DNA of 25,887 nucleotides from Ophiothrix spiculata (GCA_000969725.1 JXSR01S067779.1), one strand, 5' to 3'. Counted from the stretch's first letter, positions 7,955 to 17,695 are shown. Notes: generated from the sequence alone by a model not told the origin. Made by a program: numbers and translations.

Positions 7955-8052
7955 TTAAGTTGTCAAAAACCAAGTGTACAATCGGTAAATTTACCTCGCT
8001 TCTGTGCATTTCGTTAATGGCGATATGCCAAACAAGTCAATGTAAACGATAC
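7955..8052 (+). repeat. Dispersed repeat family S, copy 1
   Basis: Aligns in the same orientation with 24292-24391. Shared blocks are AAGTTGTCAAAAAC, GTAAATTT-CCTCGCTT, a TAAT-GC block and AATGTAAACGATACG. The match is interrupted by scattered substitutions and small gaps (roughly four of five bases agree by eye). It starts 48 bp after the fold-back element but is not part of it. Nature unknown. Confidence 0.65.
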
Positions 8053-8838
8053 GTCATAAATGTCGGCTGACTAGTAAAATCGACCAAGCATTGGTAGATA
8101 ATCTGTTAACATTTTAGAGCTTGCCCACAACTCTCCGCACATTCAAGAGAACCTGAATTAACTCTAAACAAACGTATATCAGGCCATACCTGGACGGGCA
8201 ACAAAGGTGCAAATAGAGGGCATTTACATAAATGCTGAACAACCATCCCTTAACAAGGGAGGAGGGATTTAAAGCGCCATAATTTAGGGTGACCTGTAAA
8301 TGATCATATAGTTTTTTCAAACCAGTTCGTTCAAAAACGATGCTTTACAATCTCTGTTAGTGTATTATGGATCTATACCATGGGAAAAAAACGTGCCAAA
8401 TATTGCAGTATGAATTTATTTTTTTGATCACCAATGAATAAAGATATAAGCTTGGAAAAGGCTATAGTGAACATGTTGATAAATAAATTGGTATTATTTG
8501 ACAAAACGTTGAGAGTTGGCAGACTTTCTAATTTCAACCATGATACATTTATATGACGTGATAGAGGTTCTCAAGTCTGATTTTTATGACGACATGACTT
8601 CATGTCTAATGTGATGTATTTACTCAATCGGGAGATTTATTCGGCTAGTGACATTTAAATAGGTAGATCTCCTCATAATCGCTAATACATCATGACTCTT
8701 TGTTTTGCAAAATGACATCATCAGGTATTATGGCTGTGATTTCCTGCTTGAAAGTGATAAAAAGGCAAATTTGAACATAATCTTACACTTCTGAAATATT
8801 TGACCAAGCACGTGTTTAGATATTCATAAAAAAAACCA
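8053..8838. other. Stretch without recognised gene
   Basis: The 68-codon minus-strand frame at 8114-8320 lacks any known motif. Small palindromes such as CATTTACATAAATG and CCCTTAACAAGGG occur near 8220-8260 but are too short to call. Nothing else is supported. Confidence 0.5.
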
Positions 8839-8967
8839 GGGCCCATATTCATGGAAGTCCACTAACTCTAGTTGGCTGCTAACTCTTTGTCTACCAATCA
8901 CATTCTTACATGTACACAAAGAGTTAGCAGTCAACTAAATTTAGCGGTCTTTCATGAACATGGGCCC
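8839..8967. mobile_element. 129-bp MITE with GGGCCCAT ends
   Basis: Left arm 8839-8890 begins GGGCCCATATTCATGGAAG and right arm 8916-8967 is its inverted copy ending CATGAACATGGGCCC; arms of 52 bp pair with about ten mismatches. The inner parts (GCTAACTCTTTGT against ACAAAGAGTTAGC) match perfectly. The loop is 25 bp. One further base (A/G next to the ends) differs and no target duplication is evident. No coding capacity; a non-autonomous fold-back transposon of unassigned superfamily. Confidence 0.82.
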
Positions 8968-8969
8968 AG

Positions 8970-9810
8970 ATATCAGTGATAGGTAAAACTATACATTTCT
9001 GCCTGATTGTGATGTTAGAATGATTTCTAGATTTGACGAATTTTGAAGTTTTAGCTCTGTATTCAAAGTTTACGTAGCAGTTTGCCTTCCAATAAGGAGT
9101 TTTGCATCTTGAGTAAATTGTATTATCATTAATAAAATCATGCCACTGGAGCTAAAATAGACACAAAATATCAATCATTTTGATATTCACAATGTTTAAG
9201 TAAATGTAATATGAGGTAGTAAAAGAAAATGACGAACTGAATTATTTAAAATATTAATTTCTTTGTTTTTGATTATCCTGAAACGCGTTTTTATCTTCTT
9301 CATGGATTTCGTCTGTTGTTCTCAAGATTGTGTGTCTTGGCCTGGTATAATTACAATTATCACCTGCAGCAAACCAGTGATTAGCTTCTGTGTTCTTGGT
9401 TAGCAGTTTATGATCTTAGAAAGTACCTTCTTACACCATTGTGCATTGTAATACGTTCCGTTTGATAAGCGTTTTAAGAAGTTTATCTTATTGGCTTCCT
9501 TTTGCCTTGCAGTTAAAATAACTACTACATCTACGTAATGAGCCTAGATAAAATAAACCAGTTGAATAAAACAAAAGAAACCAGAACAACTTCTCCCTTT
9601 TACAAGGAATGTCGATTCAATTTAGTACATTTAGGTAAATAATTAAGACAATAGGATTTTCTGTCCAGTATTTTATTACTGTAAGTTTTGAAAAAGCATA
9701 CCTTAATGTAAGCTGACATTTTTGCATTTAAGACACTTGCTGATCTTTTTCCAAGATACGATGTACGGGACAATCTTAAAGTACTATTCTATGGGCGGCA
9801 ATTTATGTCA
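8970..9810. other. Stretch without recognised gene
   Basis: AT-rich, no coherent frame, no repeat ends seen. The frame opening at 9722 continues into the minisatellite and is explained by it. Confidence 0.5.
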
Positions 9811-10137
9811 AAAAGGTGTTAACAAGAGAAAGGTGTCTATTAAGTTGAAAAGGGTGTCTATTACCATGAAAAGGGTGTCAGAAAACGTTAGAAAGGTGTC
9901 TAAACCCCCAAACGGTGTCCAAAATCTCACAAAGGTGTCTGAAATCCAAAACGGTGTCTAAAATCTCACAAAGGTGTCTGGAACCAAAAACGTTGTGTAA
10001 CATCGAAAAAGGTATCGTAAACCCAAAACAGTGTACAAACCCCACAAAGGTGTCTTGAACCAAAAAAGATGTGTAAAACTTAGAAAGGTGTCTCAAATCC
10101 AAAACAGTGTGTTAACACCAGAAAGGTGTCTGAAACT
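9811..10137 (+). repeat. Degenerate 19-21-bp minisatellite (AAAGGTGTCT core)
   Basis: About 17 head-to-tail units, each with a GGTGTCT-like core followed by an A/C-rich spacer. Spacing is 21 bp in the first units and nearer 20 bp later. In the middle, units with AAAGGTGTCT alternate with units with AAAACGGTGTCT, giving a ~40-bp higher-order period. Later units decay (CGTTGTGT, AGGTATCG, CAGTGTAC, AGATGTGT). Where the period is 21 bp the translation shows a heptad pattern (K/R-V-S), which creates apparent frames on both strands that I do not regard as genes. Confidence 0.9.
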
Positions 10138-10287
10138 ATTCAACCTTGTCAATTGACCAAAAAACGAGATGACAAGTTCCACAAGTTGAGTAAACACATA
10201 TAAGCAGGCCCCTGACACTTTATCCCCATATACTTCATAGCTCATTTGGTTACTATTTCTCAATAGTTGCTGGTTAACGTTTCTTCG

Positions 10288-10303
10288 CTGATCACGTGAT
10301 CAG
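10288..10303. repeat. Perfect 16-bp palindrome with CACGTG core
   Basis: CTGATCACGTGATCAG is a perfect palindrome centred on the E-box CACGTG and contains two TGATCA sites. It lies 150 bp after the minisatellite and about 40 bp before the next MITE. It could be a bHLH-type site or chance; no promoter is visible. Confidence 0.6.
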
Positions 10304-10329
10304 TGGCTCCAATTAGCGTAACGTGTAAC

Positions 10330-10486
10330 GTAATATGCGGGGAAAAACGAGGTCACAAAATGGAATAATCCTGTTCAAATATCGATAAAATCCTGACATC
10401 GTCTTTGATGTGTGTTACGCATAATTGGATACAAGGTGTGCAGCATTCTTCATAATTTTGTGACCTCGTTGTTATTCACATAGTAC
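10330..10486. mobile_element. ~157-bp MITE with AACGAGGTCACAAAAT arms
   Basis: AACGAGGTCACAAAAT at 10346-10361 has a perfect inverted copy at 10455-10470. Similarity continues outward (GTAATATG-G on the left, CATAGTAC on the right, about 17 of 23 positions) and inward for about a dozen bases with gaps, giving arms of roughly 40 bp. The interior has no frame. The exact ends and target duplication cannot be fixed. Confidence 0.65.
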
Positions 10487-10489
10487 TTG

Positions 10490-12801
10490 AAAGGTTGCGA
10501 AAATAAGGTTAAGGTTAATAACCCTGCTGTGGCACGTGACCATGTTTTCCAAAGAGTTCCGATCGTTGTTTGAATAGGTCTATTGGTGTGTACCCACGAC
10601 GAACCTAATTCTGCAGTCTCTTCTACCCCCCTGCTGACCACAACCTGAAGTTTGGTAACAATATGTATGAATGTGATTAATAAAGAGATAGTGAAAACAA
10701 TCTTTAGAACTCGTCATGGTGTTTCAATTTCACAAACGATTTGATGCGTTTTTTACATGGTTTGGACAAACGCTGGATGTCTCATATAGATCATTCTACA
10801 GATATTATAACTTTTGTTCATAACAAAATTACTCATATCATTTGCGCATTTACTGTTAACCCTGGGGGGACTCAAGTATAATGCTGCAGGCATAGCGTGA
10901 TCAAGAAAAGGTTGAATTAGGGTTGTTTTTGAGGACAAAGGGTGTATCAGGTGACACCTTTTTTAAAAAACAGCCATTTTAGACCATTTTCAAGAAATAG
11001 GGTACTTTTTCAAACCCTAGTGTTAAAACGGTAACGGTAAATTCCCGATTTAGAGTGTAAATGGGTGAAAAAGGGTATATTTTGGCTTTTAAAAAAATCA
11101 CCCTTTAAATGTATGAAAAAAAGAAACGTTTAAAAAAATTAATAAACCAAATGCATGCCCCCATACTAAAATTCCCACATCAGTACAAAACTTTTGACCT
11201 ACATAATATTTTCTAATAGATTCAGATATATTTGATAAAACTCAGGGTTCGTTTTACCGAAATATGACACCAATTTCGTTTTTATAGAACTACGTGAATA
11301 CAATGCGTCATACCTTTTTCCCGTTCTATGGAATATGTGATGTACTTTATGTTACCAGATTCCACTATGATTGAATTCCATTATGTATGTTTCCAGTATA
11401 GATATTTTATATAGATTTGCAGAACCACTTTATATTTTGATGGAGGTACATCACCACTTACCAATCTGTTTACTGTTTATCTGTATAAACTAATTCAATT
11501 AAAGTTATAAAGCTTACAACAAGCGGATAAAGCATTCATTCTTTATCTTTAGGTTAAATATTTATAAACACCGTCACCACTCAAACGTTTTAATTTATTT
11601 TAAAGACTTGGTGTGCCATTTGATTATATACAGAGTAATTACATGCAGCGATTAGAATACGTAGAAAGAGTTTAAATTAATCATCAAGCCAATTCTGTGT
11701 CATATTTCATGTATTTTATGATCAAAACAATCTCATTATTTCCGAATCGTTTAGCCTCTAAAATGCATCACTTAACTATAAGTCAGCCAAAATCTATCAG
11801 AACAAAATTGCTCCAGTCTTAAAAATATCAACAGATATGACTATTTCTCTTACTTGTAGTGCCTTGCATGTATTCATTTCCCTGCCAAGTATTTAAAGAA
11901 GTACCATCTGTACTTTGCATGTCAGATCATGTAACATGGAGTTAATGTACTTCTATCAAACTCATGTTTCATCACACTTGAGGTGAAGAATTTCACAGGA
12001 ACGCTGCTAGAGTTTGCTTGTTAATAATTAAGCCCAATTACCTACAATGTCAACACTAACTATAATACTGTGTGTGCTTAGATTATTTTGTTCCATCCCT
12101 TTTTCACACTGAATCTTGACTTGATGGACTGTGTATAAAATGCAAAATAAATCTTGATGTTTTAGTATACGATGCTTGTTTCTTTCGTCACTTTGAAATT
12201 TGATACATTAGATACTGTTGAGCATCAGTAATAGCTTCGTGTCACAATGTCTCCTTGTCGCTATATATTCATGTTTGTCAGTCAAAAACTAGCGTAACTA
12301 TCATCTACAATTGATGTAGGATGGATATAACAACCTCACATACTGTTATAAATGAACAACGCTAATGCATATCTAGTTTGAAAAATCTTATACAAACCCA
12401 GCGTGTGTTTTTTCAAGAAATATTGGACACAATTCTTTCTATGCTTTGCTATTTACACTATTTTGAAAAAAAAATGATGAAGCAACATGTTTTTGTTATA
12501 AAGGGGGAAAACGATAAATAAGTAACGGGTATTTAAATGTATACCATTAGTAGAAAGAGCTCCTCATAGCGTTGGTAGTAGTTTATTGCATTCAGGAAGA
12601 TTAATTTTACATGACAAAGTCAGACAGGTGAGGACCTTAAATGTTCTTTTGAAGACAATAGTAGTATAGTATACATTTATAATGTAAAGAAAATTTGCAA
12701 TCTGAATCAATAAAACATAGAAGAAAACGATTAGAGTCTATCTTTAATAATAATAGAAAACCAGAAAAAGATCATATGATGTCGCGTCAGTAGTACTTTA
12801 T
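10490..12801. other. Long stretch without recognised gene
   Basis: No convincing exon. Small frames (63 codons on the minus strand at 10450-10641, 61 at 10753-10938) lack motifs. An AATAAA at 12146-12151 followed by a TG/T-rich tail makes the preceding sequence look superficially like a 3' UTR on the plus strand, but no open frame feeds into it. No repeat ends seen. Confidence 0.5.
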
Positions 12802-13121
12802 TCCATGATTATGCTGAATATTTTAATTGCATTCAATGTGTGAGGGGCTATAATGAGCTTTTCAGGTAATAATAGGTGTGTAATAATTAATCGTGTATAT
12901 TTGAACTGTAAACAAAATGTGAAACTATTACCGGTCATTTGTAGCAATGAAAAGAAGATAGATATCAATGTTTTCCAGATTGACAAGGCCTTTGTTTTGT
13001 AAACTCCATCCTCTTGTTATAAAGACAGATACTCGGAGCTTATACTAAGCTTTATATAAATAAATGCAGCTGCCAGAGGTTCTTCTATATACTTTACTTG
13101 TACATCACACTGTGGTCAAGA
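12802..13121 (+). repeat. Tandem duplication, first copy (modules A1-B1)
   Basis: Matches 13172-13491 base for base at a constant offset of 370 bp with no gaps; I count about a dozen substitutions in 320 bp, mostly in the first 40. The last 51 bp (module B, from TGCCAGAGGTTCTTC at 13071) are identical between the two. The copy ends exactly where the N run begins. The short minus-strand frames in both copies are by-products of the duplication. Confidence 0.9.
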
Positions 13122-13171
13122 NNNNNNNNNNNNNNNNNNNNNNNNNNNNNNNNNNNNNNNNNNNNNNNNNN
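13122..13171. other. Assembly gap of 50 N
   Basis: Exactly fifty Ns separate the two near-identical copies. A round number suggests a placeholder, so the true distance is unknown. Both copies abut the gap precisely, as expected when an assembler fails in a tandem repeat or places two alleles side by side. Confidence 0.97.
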
Positions 13172-13491
13172 TCCATGATAATACTGGTTGTTTTAATTGC
13201 ATTCATTATGTGAGGGGCTATAATGAGCTTTTTAGGTAATAATAGGTGTGTAATAATTAATCGTGTATATTTTAACTGTAAACAAAATGTGAAACTATTA
13301 CCGGTCATTTGTAGCAATGATAAGAAGATAGATATCAATGTTTTCCAGATTGACAAGGCCTTTGTTTTGTAAACTCCATCCTCTTGTTATAAAGACAGAT
13401 ACTCGGAACTTATACTAAGCTTTATATAAATAAATGCAGCTGCCAGAGGTTCTTCTATATACTTTACTTGTACATCACACTGTGGTCAAGA
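13172..13491 (+). repeat. Tandem duplication, second copy (modules A2-B2)
   Basis: Second copy of 12802-13121. Module B (13441-13491) continues here into module C, which in the first copy is missing or hidden in the gap. The near identity points to a recent duplication or to two haplotypes of one locus. Confidence 0.9.
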
Positions 13492-13780
13492 CACTTGTCT
13501 TGGTGTCTTTAGCGTAATACGATAGGAGCCTGACTGCAAGGCATTTCGTATTCGACATGGCAAAGACAGCAGTTTGGTCGTAATTTATTTAAGGAGGTAA
13601 CTGCCATTTTAAGTTGTTTTGAAAACAAATACCTTTCGAAACGGCGATGGTCAAGCATTTCTATGTTGATGTCATTGATGTTTTGTTGTTGATAAGGGAG
13701 TTTTATTTTATATCCTACCAAATAACATGACATTAGACTCTTGTTTTTGTAAATAACAAGTAAATCATCACAAGCTTCTC
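13441..13780 (+). repeat. Tandem unit B2-C2 (340 bp)
   Basis: Aligns with 13781-14120 at an offset of 340 bp. Module B is TGCCAGAGGTTCTTCTATAT... through GTGGTCAAGACACTTG; module C holds ATACGATAGGAG, CTGACT-CAAGGCATTTCG, TTTAAGGAGGTAACTGCC and CGGCGATGGTCAAGCA. B2-C2 and B3-C3 differ more than A1-B1 and A2-B2 do, so they were duplicated earlier. The 106-codon minus-strand frame at 13509-13829 lies wholly within this unit; its homologue in C3 has stops and mostly amino-acid-changing differences, so it is not a gene. Confidence 0.85.
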
Positions 13781-14120
13781 TGCCAGAAGTTCTTCTAAAT
13801 ACTTTATTTGTAAATCGCACGGTGGTCAAGACACTTGCCTAAGTGTCTTTGGCTTATTACGATAGGAGTCTGACTTCAAGGCATTTCGTATTCGACATGG
13901 CAAAGAAAGCAGCTTGGCTATAATTCATTTAAGGAGGTAACTGCCATTTTAAGTTGTTTTGAAAACAAATACGTTTCAAAACGGCGATGGTCAAGCACTT
14001 CTGTGTTGATGTCGTTGATGTTTTTGTTGGTGATGAGGGTGCTTTGTTTTATGTCTTTGCAAATAACATGCAATTTTTGTATGCATTTTGTTTGTTTTAC
14101 CCTGCCTGTCTTCTGTACTC
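13781..14120 (+). repeat. Tandem unit B3-C3
   Basis: Diverged copy of 13441-13780. Just after module B it contains GACACTTGCCTAAGTGTC, a 7-bp stem with 4-bp loop that is weaker in the other copy. Similarity fades near 14075-14120. A fragment of the B/C junction recurs at 19378-19440, so the module is dispersed as well as tandem. Confidence 0.8.
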
Positions 14121-14918
14121 TTTTTAGAGTCCAGATGCGTGCCCTGGGTTTTATATGCTTTCTTTGTTATTCTCATGTGTTTTTTGATAATAAAGAATGA
14201 TTGAACAACAACCATCACCAGCTAACTGTATCAACTCTTTGGAAAGTGACCGTTTACACTGCATATATTGATACCACTGAAAGCAAATAAATGACTTACT
14301 GAATAAAAGGGATCGTCACTGTAACAATTATAGGACATTATAAATACAGACGAAAAACACGCCTGCCTACGTGATCTATTACAATCAGGGTAGAATGCCT
14401 ATTAAAATAGAGTTCATCACTTATAGACACACTGTCTGCTACTTATTATTATGCTATACCCCTTGCTTTAAATGAGAAGAAACGTTTTATTGGCTTTATC
14501 TGATTTGCCATAAATGAAATGATGAAACACATTCGGTTTAAATTATCAGGTTAATTATCTTTGGTTGATAAAGGGAATGTTTGTAAAATTTTGCAAAATT
14601 TGCTACTGAATGAGGAAGTGTGTGGCCTAATTTATTAAGCACAGAAGGGTTCTTACCAGTTTTTATTTTTTATTGTGTTTTAGATATATGCCACTCATAA
14701 ATATAATTACGATCTTGAGAGGGAACTTAGAAACAACCAAAATATTCAATTAACAATTAAGATGAAAAGTTTTTCGTCATATTGGAGGGATCGAATTGTC
14801 TTGACTACTATCAGGTTATTTCGATTCGCTGTCTGTAGGGATTCGATTACAATTGAAGAATAAATTACCAAAACTCACGAAGTTTAAGCAATGTGCAAGT
14901 TTTTAATATTTACCTCAT
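14121..14918. other. Stretch without recognised gene
   Basis: After the array the sequence passes through AATAAAG and ATTGAACAACAACC near 14190-14215, reminiscent of the 3' end of a retroposon, but no body can be tied to it. The remainder is featureless AT-rich sequence. Confidence 0.45.
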
Positions 14919-15003
14919 TGTGGGTGTGTGTAAGGATGGGTGGGGTGGTTTGTGTGGGGTTAGGTGTGAGGGTATGGGATGTGTGAGGGTGTGTGTGTGT
15001 GTT
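14919..15003 (+). repeat. GT-rich, G-run-rich tract
   Basis: An impure (TG)n region with at least seven runs of three or four Gs, for example GGGTGGGG and GGGTATGGGATG, ending in a pure (GT) run. It could form a G-quadruplex only with long loops. Simple-sequence origin is likely. Confidence 0.8.
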
Positions 15004-15279
15004 TATTGTGTTTTTGTCATAACCATTGATGATCACTGAGTGTTCACAAGGTTTTTACAAATCTCACTTAGTTCAAGAAAAAATACATGTTTATAGTGGG
15101 TTTTTTTCGTACTGTTTGTGGATTTGATCATTTTCACTGAACTTTGACAACTGATTCAAAACAAAAAAATCAAATAATAATATATGGAAATAAAACGTGG
15201 CAGATATTGATATAAATGAGGTAATAAAGTAAAGTGCAAAAGATACACCGCACAAAAATTCTTGTTATGTACTAATTAT

Positions 15280-15480
15280 CTATCTATGTCGACCGCGGTC
15301 GGAAGCCATGATGAATTTTCTCCACTGCTGTCTGTTTAGCATGAGTTTGAGAAGTTCATTTTGATCAATGCCAGCATCCTGTGTAAGAAGTCCTGGGTAG
15401 ATCAGCCTTGGTCTTCCCTGTGCACGTTTCCCTTGGGTGGGCGTCCAGAACACTAGTCCAGACACTGGTTCCTCAAGCCG
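15280..15480 (-). pseudogene. 3' end of a LINE reverse-transcriptase ORF (relic)
   Basis: On the minus strand the frame reads RLEEPVSGLVFWTP, then GKRAQGRPRLIYPGLL, D-x-G-I-D, LLKLMLNRQQWRKFI and stops at 15280. This matches the well-known C-terminal tail of non-LTR retrotransposon proteins: hydrophobic-WTP, the basic GKR-x-x-GRPR motif, an acidic helix and a final DR/NR-x-x-WR segment. The frame has no usable start; the Met at 15465 is internal. Upstream sequence shows no fingers or palm motifs of reverse transcriptase, so this is a 5'-truncated insertion, the usual fate of LINEs. The clade (CR1, Jockey or RTE-like) cannot be decided from about 60 residues. Confidence 0.75.
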
Positions 15481-15489
15481 TCTAGTTAT

Positions 15490-16648
15490 GTACTACTTAG
15501 ATTGATATAATCGAGCTAAGCAATACAATCTTACGAAAGGTAGCCACATTTTGCCGATTCCCACTAGACCCTACACTCATTGAATATGCCCACAGCAACA
15601 AAGCAATTATTGCGACAGTTAAATGGTTGTAATCAGAATTGTGATTTGAAATCATCTAAGCATATTTTATCTAAGCAAAAGTCGAACTAGTATGTGTTTA
15701 TCAACTACAATTTCCTAACAATACTTTTATTGAGGTTATGGGCAAATCAAAAGGTAAACGTTATCTTGATTGATATTTAACGAAGAACATATTCAGAGAA
15801 TATCAATAGTAACATATGAAATAAAAAACGTTCGATGTTTACTTAAGAATTGAATTTAAAAAAATAGTAATATTACTTATCAAGGATATCGTTATTTCAA
15901 GTTCAATTGAATGTATTTTGTGATCATGGGCTTTAACCTTAATGAAGACATATGTTTACAACAAGGTTGACATGTTTATGAAATACTAGTAATGAAATGT
16001 ATCAGTCTGGTGACATTTGCAATAGGGACACCAATGTCTATCTCATGTATACATTTTCGAATGTCCATTAATTGTTGAAATGATAAACATCATGCATTTC
16101 AATAATTATTTTCTTAAGGTAAATTCACACCGATGCAGTGTTAAAAATGTATTTGTAAACGCATTTGAGACCATTTTTAGCCAAATCGAACCCTTTTGAA
16201 ACGTTTTGCATTTAACTCAAGAAAAAAAACTCAAGATAAACTATATTTTTTTGCTTTCTCGTGATAAGAGGAACATATTAGACAGCTTTAAACAAGATTG
16301 GACCAACTGTGAAATTTGACCCCTGTATTATGTTTTCTGGGACTACAATGTTCGTCAACTATTGTAATGTTCACATGACATAAATGGCGATTTCTACTCG
16401 AGATTGATTTTTTTTATCAGTTTTGATACGTACATATTGCAATTAAATTGAAAGTTAAAACTGAACGCTAGTAGATAACTGTAACAGTATACCCTCCCAT
16501 TCGTCTGCTATATTTGGCAACAACATAATAGCAAGATATTGGAATATTGCTTATTTCCATGAAACGTTGAAACATACATTAAAATATTAACATAAAATTG
16601 GTATCATAAAAATAAAAATAGCGACCCAAACGATTTAGTGGATACTAT
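15490..16648. other. Stretch without recognised gene
   Basis: AT-rich, no coding frame, no inverted or tandem repeat found by eye. TTAAGGTAAATTCACACC near 16113-16130 looks like a transposon end of the TTAAGG type but has no mirrored partner nearby. Confidence 0.5.
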
Positions 16649-16945
16649 GACCAGTTTTCCAAAGTATTGCTTTTCTTTTCCTTTTATCATGTATAAGCAG
16701 TTTTCTTTGATACACTGCAAGATTATGCTCGATCATGATGTGTTGTAATGACAGAAGTCATTAACTATTCAAGAGTATTATATTGGCATAAATAATATCG
16801 GCATGAAAGGGTTTGACATTTTATTGCTCTAAATACATAAGATAAAAGTCTGACGTTACATAAAATGTTCATGATAAATAAATATTTAATAAACATCCAT
16901 CTTTGGTTTAAAGATTTAAAGATTAAAAATATACAGTACAATCAT
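16649..16945 (+). repeat. Dispersed repeat family T, copy 1
   Basis: Aligns in the same orientation with 20318-20605. Shared blocks are GACCAGTTT-CCAAA, GATTATGCT, TGTAATG-CAGAAGT, AATATCGGCATG, GTTTTGACATTT-type blocks, CTAAATACATAA, ATAAAATGTT, AAATAAATATTT and AACATCC. There are many substitutions and short gaps, so the duplication is old. No shared reading frame. It may be a mobile element interior or an old segmental duplication. Confidence 0.75.
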
Positions 16946-17047
16946 ATTAATGTATGCGATTCTACAGACGGGTATATAGATATCATGATATATAGAAAAC
17001 CCTAACCATTCAGTAAAGAAGTAATTTGACATTTGAATGAGAAGTCA

Positions 17048-17142
17048 ATAGCTTTATCTTTTAATGTAAAATGAACTGTGTTAAATGGATTGCGGATTAT
17101 TAAAAAAAATGCTACACTGATACAACAACTAGATCGTGGTTA
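17048..17142 (+). repeat. 95-bp direct repeat, first copy
   Basis: ATAGCTTTATC through CAACTAGATC-TGGTTA recurs at 17284-17378 with about ten substitutions. The identical core includes AATGCTACACTGATACAACA. The copies lie 236 bp apart; the sequence between them is unrelated AT-rich DNA. Confidence 0.85.
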
Positions 17143-17283
17143 CTTCATTAAGCTGTTATTTTGCTGTTCCCAATTGATTCTGTTCTTAATTTCTATTTAC
17201 TCATACTATTATTGTATATGTATAATGTCATAGTAATTTGAAATGAATTGTAGTAAATACAAACTCATCTCTGTGATATATAT

Positions 17284-17378
17284 ATAGCTTTATCCTTTCA
17301 TTTACAATGAACTGTGTCAAATGAATTGCGGATTATTTAAAAAAATGCTACACTGATACAACAACTAGATCTTGGTTA
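17284..17378 (+). repeat. 95-bp direct repeat, second copy
   Basis: Second copy of 17048-17142. The two lie just downstream of repeat family T copy 1 and have no counterpart beside copy 2 at 20.3 kb, so they appear to be a separate local duplication or two insertions of a short element. Confidence 0.85.
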
Positions 17379-17589
17379 ACTACATTTAATCTAACAATCT
17401 GAAAATGACAAAACCAACTTGAACTTATCTTTCTTCCATTAGAATCTGTGCAACTGTATAAATAACTCTACATTTATACAGTGATCGAAATAGTCCACAT
17501 GGACCCGTCAAGTAAATTGGCATGATAGTTGTATTAAGTTAGAAGACAGATACATGTATTCGTAATAGATACACTGTTTCTTGACAAGC

Positions 17590-17695
17590 AGTGGATTTCC
17601 GCGCAGACCCTGACGACCTTGCGTTAGAACAATCGCACGAATGCACGCACCGCTCGCGAAAAACGCTCACGCTTAGCACCCGATGTCACGCAATC
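17590..17695. other. CpG-dense patch
   Basis: About 14 CpG dinucleotides occur in roughly 95 bp (CCGCGCAG, GCACGCACCGCTCGCGAAAA, CTCACGCTTAGCACCCG), against almost none in the surrounding AT-rich sequence. A 37-codon plus-strand frame crosses it (VDFRADPDDLALEQ...) without a recognisable domain or start. It could be a small unmethylated regulatory patch, a young transposon end or an exon fragment; the sequence does not decide. Confidence 0.5.

Noticed and set aside
9722-10102. Heptad-like frames on both strands (K/R-V-S and FRHLCEILD patterns)
   Set aside because: Fully explained by the 21-bp minisatellite period; the frame shifts as the period changes to 20 bp.
10490-12160. 3' UTR ending at AATAAA (12146-12151)
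   Set aside because: AATAAA is expected by chance in AT-rich DNA, and no open frame or splice structure leads into it.
13509-13829. 106-codon minus-strand frame, the longest outside the hAT region
   Set aside because: It lies in a tandem repeat unit; the neighbouring copy has in-frame stops, and most differences change the amino acid, so there is no sign of coding constraint.
14003-14218. Overlapping plus- and minus-strand frames after the tandem array
   Set aside because: They mirror each other across the same repeat-derived sequence and carry no motif.
16113-16130. TTAAGG-type transposon end
   Set aside because: No inverted partner or second TTAA with matching end was found within about 1 kb.
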